DNA from: an uncultured Candidatus Saccharibacteria bacterium
GTDB taxonomy: Bacteria; Patescibacteriota; Saccharimonadia; Saccharimonadales; Saccharimonadaceae
Reading direction: 5' to 3'
Assembly: GCA_938041435.1 (NCBI GenBank)
Contig: CALISR010000006.1
Location: 1 to 40,005 of the forward strand
DNA: 40,005 bases
Part shown: piece after piece, positions 39,153 through 40,005 of the stretch
Layout: each line of letters opens with the position of its first letter
Position numbering within the stretch: the first letter of the stretch is position 1
Position numbers and translations under genes: made by a program
Notes under the pieces: model-generated
What the model was told of the DNA's origin: nothing
Seen by the model: only the letters and a program-made list of their open reading frames with translations
Databases searched by the model: none

Positions 39153-40005
39153 CTATAGCTCAGAACAGAGCTTCTTACAGTGCTGCTTGATGTTAGCCTG
39201 ATGCTCGGCATCAGTGTTGGCAAAATAGACATTACCATCATCGCCAGCAAGGAAAAACTCGTAGTTGCCCGGGGCTGGATCGGCCACAGCTTTGAGCGCG
39301 CCGAGGCCAGGTGTGGCAATCGGCCCAGGTGGCAAGCCTGGCTTAATGCGTGTATTATACGGCGAGTCGAGGTTGACATTGGGGCTCACACCAGCAATGT
39401 CTGCCCCATAGATGAAGGTTACATCCGAGCCAAGCACTTTGTTCTCACGCAAACGCTTGTAAAAGACCTGGGCAATCTGTCGCTGGATCTGGTAGCAGTC
39501 CTGGCTCGCACCACCACACCCCATCTCGCGCTGGATGATAGAGGCGAGGGTGATAGCTTGGTAGAGATTGAGCTTTTGGGCTGCAAATTTGTCAATCAAA
39601 CCATTATTCTGAATCTGCTCGTACATATGCGCGAAGGCTGCCTTGAGAGCCGCTTCTGGACCTTGATTGGCCGGCACAGAGTACGTATCACCAAAGATAT
39701 AACCCTCGAGCGAGGTGCCAGCTGGTTTATTGGCAAAGAGCGGGCTGTCGTACGTCTTAGCCAGTGCAGCTTTGATCGATTCCTCACTGTAGCCAGCTCG
39801 CTTGAGTGCTGTTGTGGCGTCTTGGCCTTGCGGCTTATAGCGCGAATCGACAACAGTACCACCTGGCAAGAATGTAACAACGCGATTATCATGACACCCC
39901 TGCGAAAGCTTGGTCACGATCTCAGGCAACGATTGCGCAGGGCTAAATTGACATACGCCAGTATGGAGTTGGTTGCGCGAGCCCGACAGGCGGGTGTAGA
40001 TATCA
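39153..40005 (-). CDS. mltG: Endolytic murein transglycosylase MltG, 5' end outside the window
   Basis: The C-terminal 283 residues are present; the frame is open to the window edge, so the N-terminal membrane anchor and start are missing. The visible part opens with the LysM-like segment (YTRLSGSRNQLHTGVCQFSP, then AQSLPEIVTKLSQG) and continues into the YceG catalytic domain: EGYIFGDTYSVP, LASIIQREMG with the catalytic Glu, VFYKRLREN, and PYNTRIKPGLPPGPIATPGLGALKAV. MltG cuts nascent glycan strands and terminates their elongation. An apparent start (TTG at 39929) is internal and should be ignored. Confidence 0.94.
   Translation of the reverse strand, partial: DIYTRLSGSRNQLHTGVCQFSPAQSLPEIVTKLSQGCHDNRVVTFLPGGTVVDSRYKPQGQDATTALKRAGYSEESIKAALAKTYDSPLFANKPAGTSLEGYIFGDTYSVPANQGPEAALKAAFAHMYEQIQNNGLIDKFAAQKLNLYQAITLASIIQREMGCGGASQDCYQIQRQIAQVFYKRLRENKVLGSDVTFIYGADIAGVSPNVNLDSPYNTRIKPGLPPGPIATPGLGALKAVADPAPGNYEFFLAGDDGNVYFANTDAEHQANIKQHCKKLCSEL

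Noticed and set aside
1..40005. CRISPR arrays, insertion sequences, prophage or conjugative genes
   Set aside because: No regularly spaced repeats, transposase or integrase motifs, or phage structural genes were seen on either strand.

Overview
The window looks like a chromosome segment of a small-genome Candidatus Saccharibacteria (TM7)/Patescibacteria-type bacterium. This is an inference from four things: short, tightly packed genes in many one- to three-gene transcription units; envelope-facing CHAP and LysM-CHAP hydrolases together with MltG; housekeeping genes (uvrA, uvrC, obg, def, clpB, rplY); and a start-site style in which a -10 box (TATAAT/TATACT) lies only 6-9 nt before the ATG. 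TGA works as a stop codon, so the code is standard and not that of Gracilibacteria or SR1. I see no insertion sequence, prophage or CRISPR array.

Layout. 1-3000: a truncated tRNA-Gly(GCC), a membrane-anchored CHAP hydrolase, tRNA-Phe(GAA), tRNA-Gly(CCC), a diacylglycerol/lipid-kinase family protein and a DUF6879 protein. 3000-7500: UvrC, a nucleotidyltransferase-like protein, a uracil-DNA-glycosylase-fold protein, and a DUF1697/Imm-5-like pair. 7500-12400: a MacB/FtsX-type ABC operon (two permeases and an ATPase), two ASCH-type proteins and a DUF421 membrane protein. 12400-15520: an SRPBCC protein, a NUDIX hydrolase and an OmpR-type two-component system. 15520-19050: a structured intergenic repeat, then an arginine leader peptide and attenuator ahead of argG-argH, then peptide deformylase. 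19200-24900: a NUDIX gene without a normal start codon, an ABC exporter, a Fur/PerR-thioredoxin operon behind a palindromic operator, an SDR, ribosomal protein bL25 and a DedA protein. 24970-30600: a DUF6624 protein, UvrA, a YhhN-like membrane protein, and a NUDIX-HAD nucleotidase operon. 30600-40005: a CIRCE-controlled ClpB that lacks its N domain, a GlsB-like protein, an unknown protein paired with exonuclease I, Obg, a LysM-CHAP hydrolase and a partial MltG.

How the genes fit together. The window is mostly maintenance (excision repair, ExoI, NUDIX and nucleotidase pool cleaning), stress response (ClpB under CIRCE, Fur/PerR with thioredoxin, a two-component system with an ABC efflux-type operon) and cell-envelope remodelling. 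The only biosynthetic piece is argGH, which converts citrulline to arginine.

The most striking signal is the region just before argG: a 20-codon ORF with four consecutive Arg codons, followed by mutually exclusive hairpins and an intrinsic terminator. This is the layout of ribosome-mediated arginine attenuation. Other points worth a second look are the near-universal leaderless promoter/start arrangement, a dispersed multi-hairpin repeat, a UvrC without its Fe-S cysteines, and a Fur operator that carries a -10 box on each strand.
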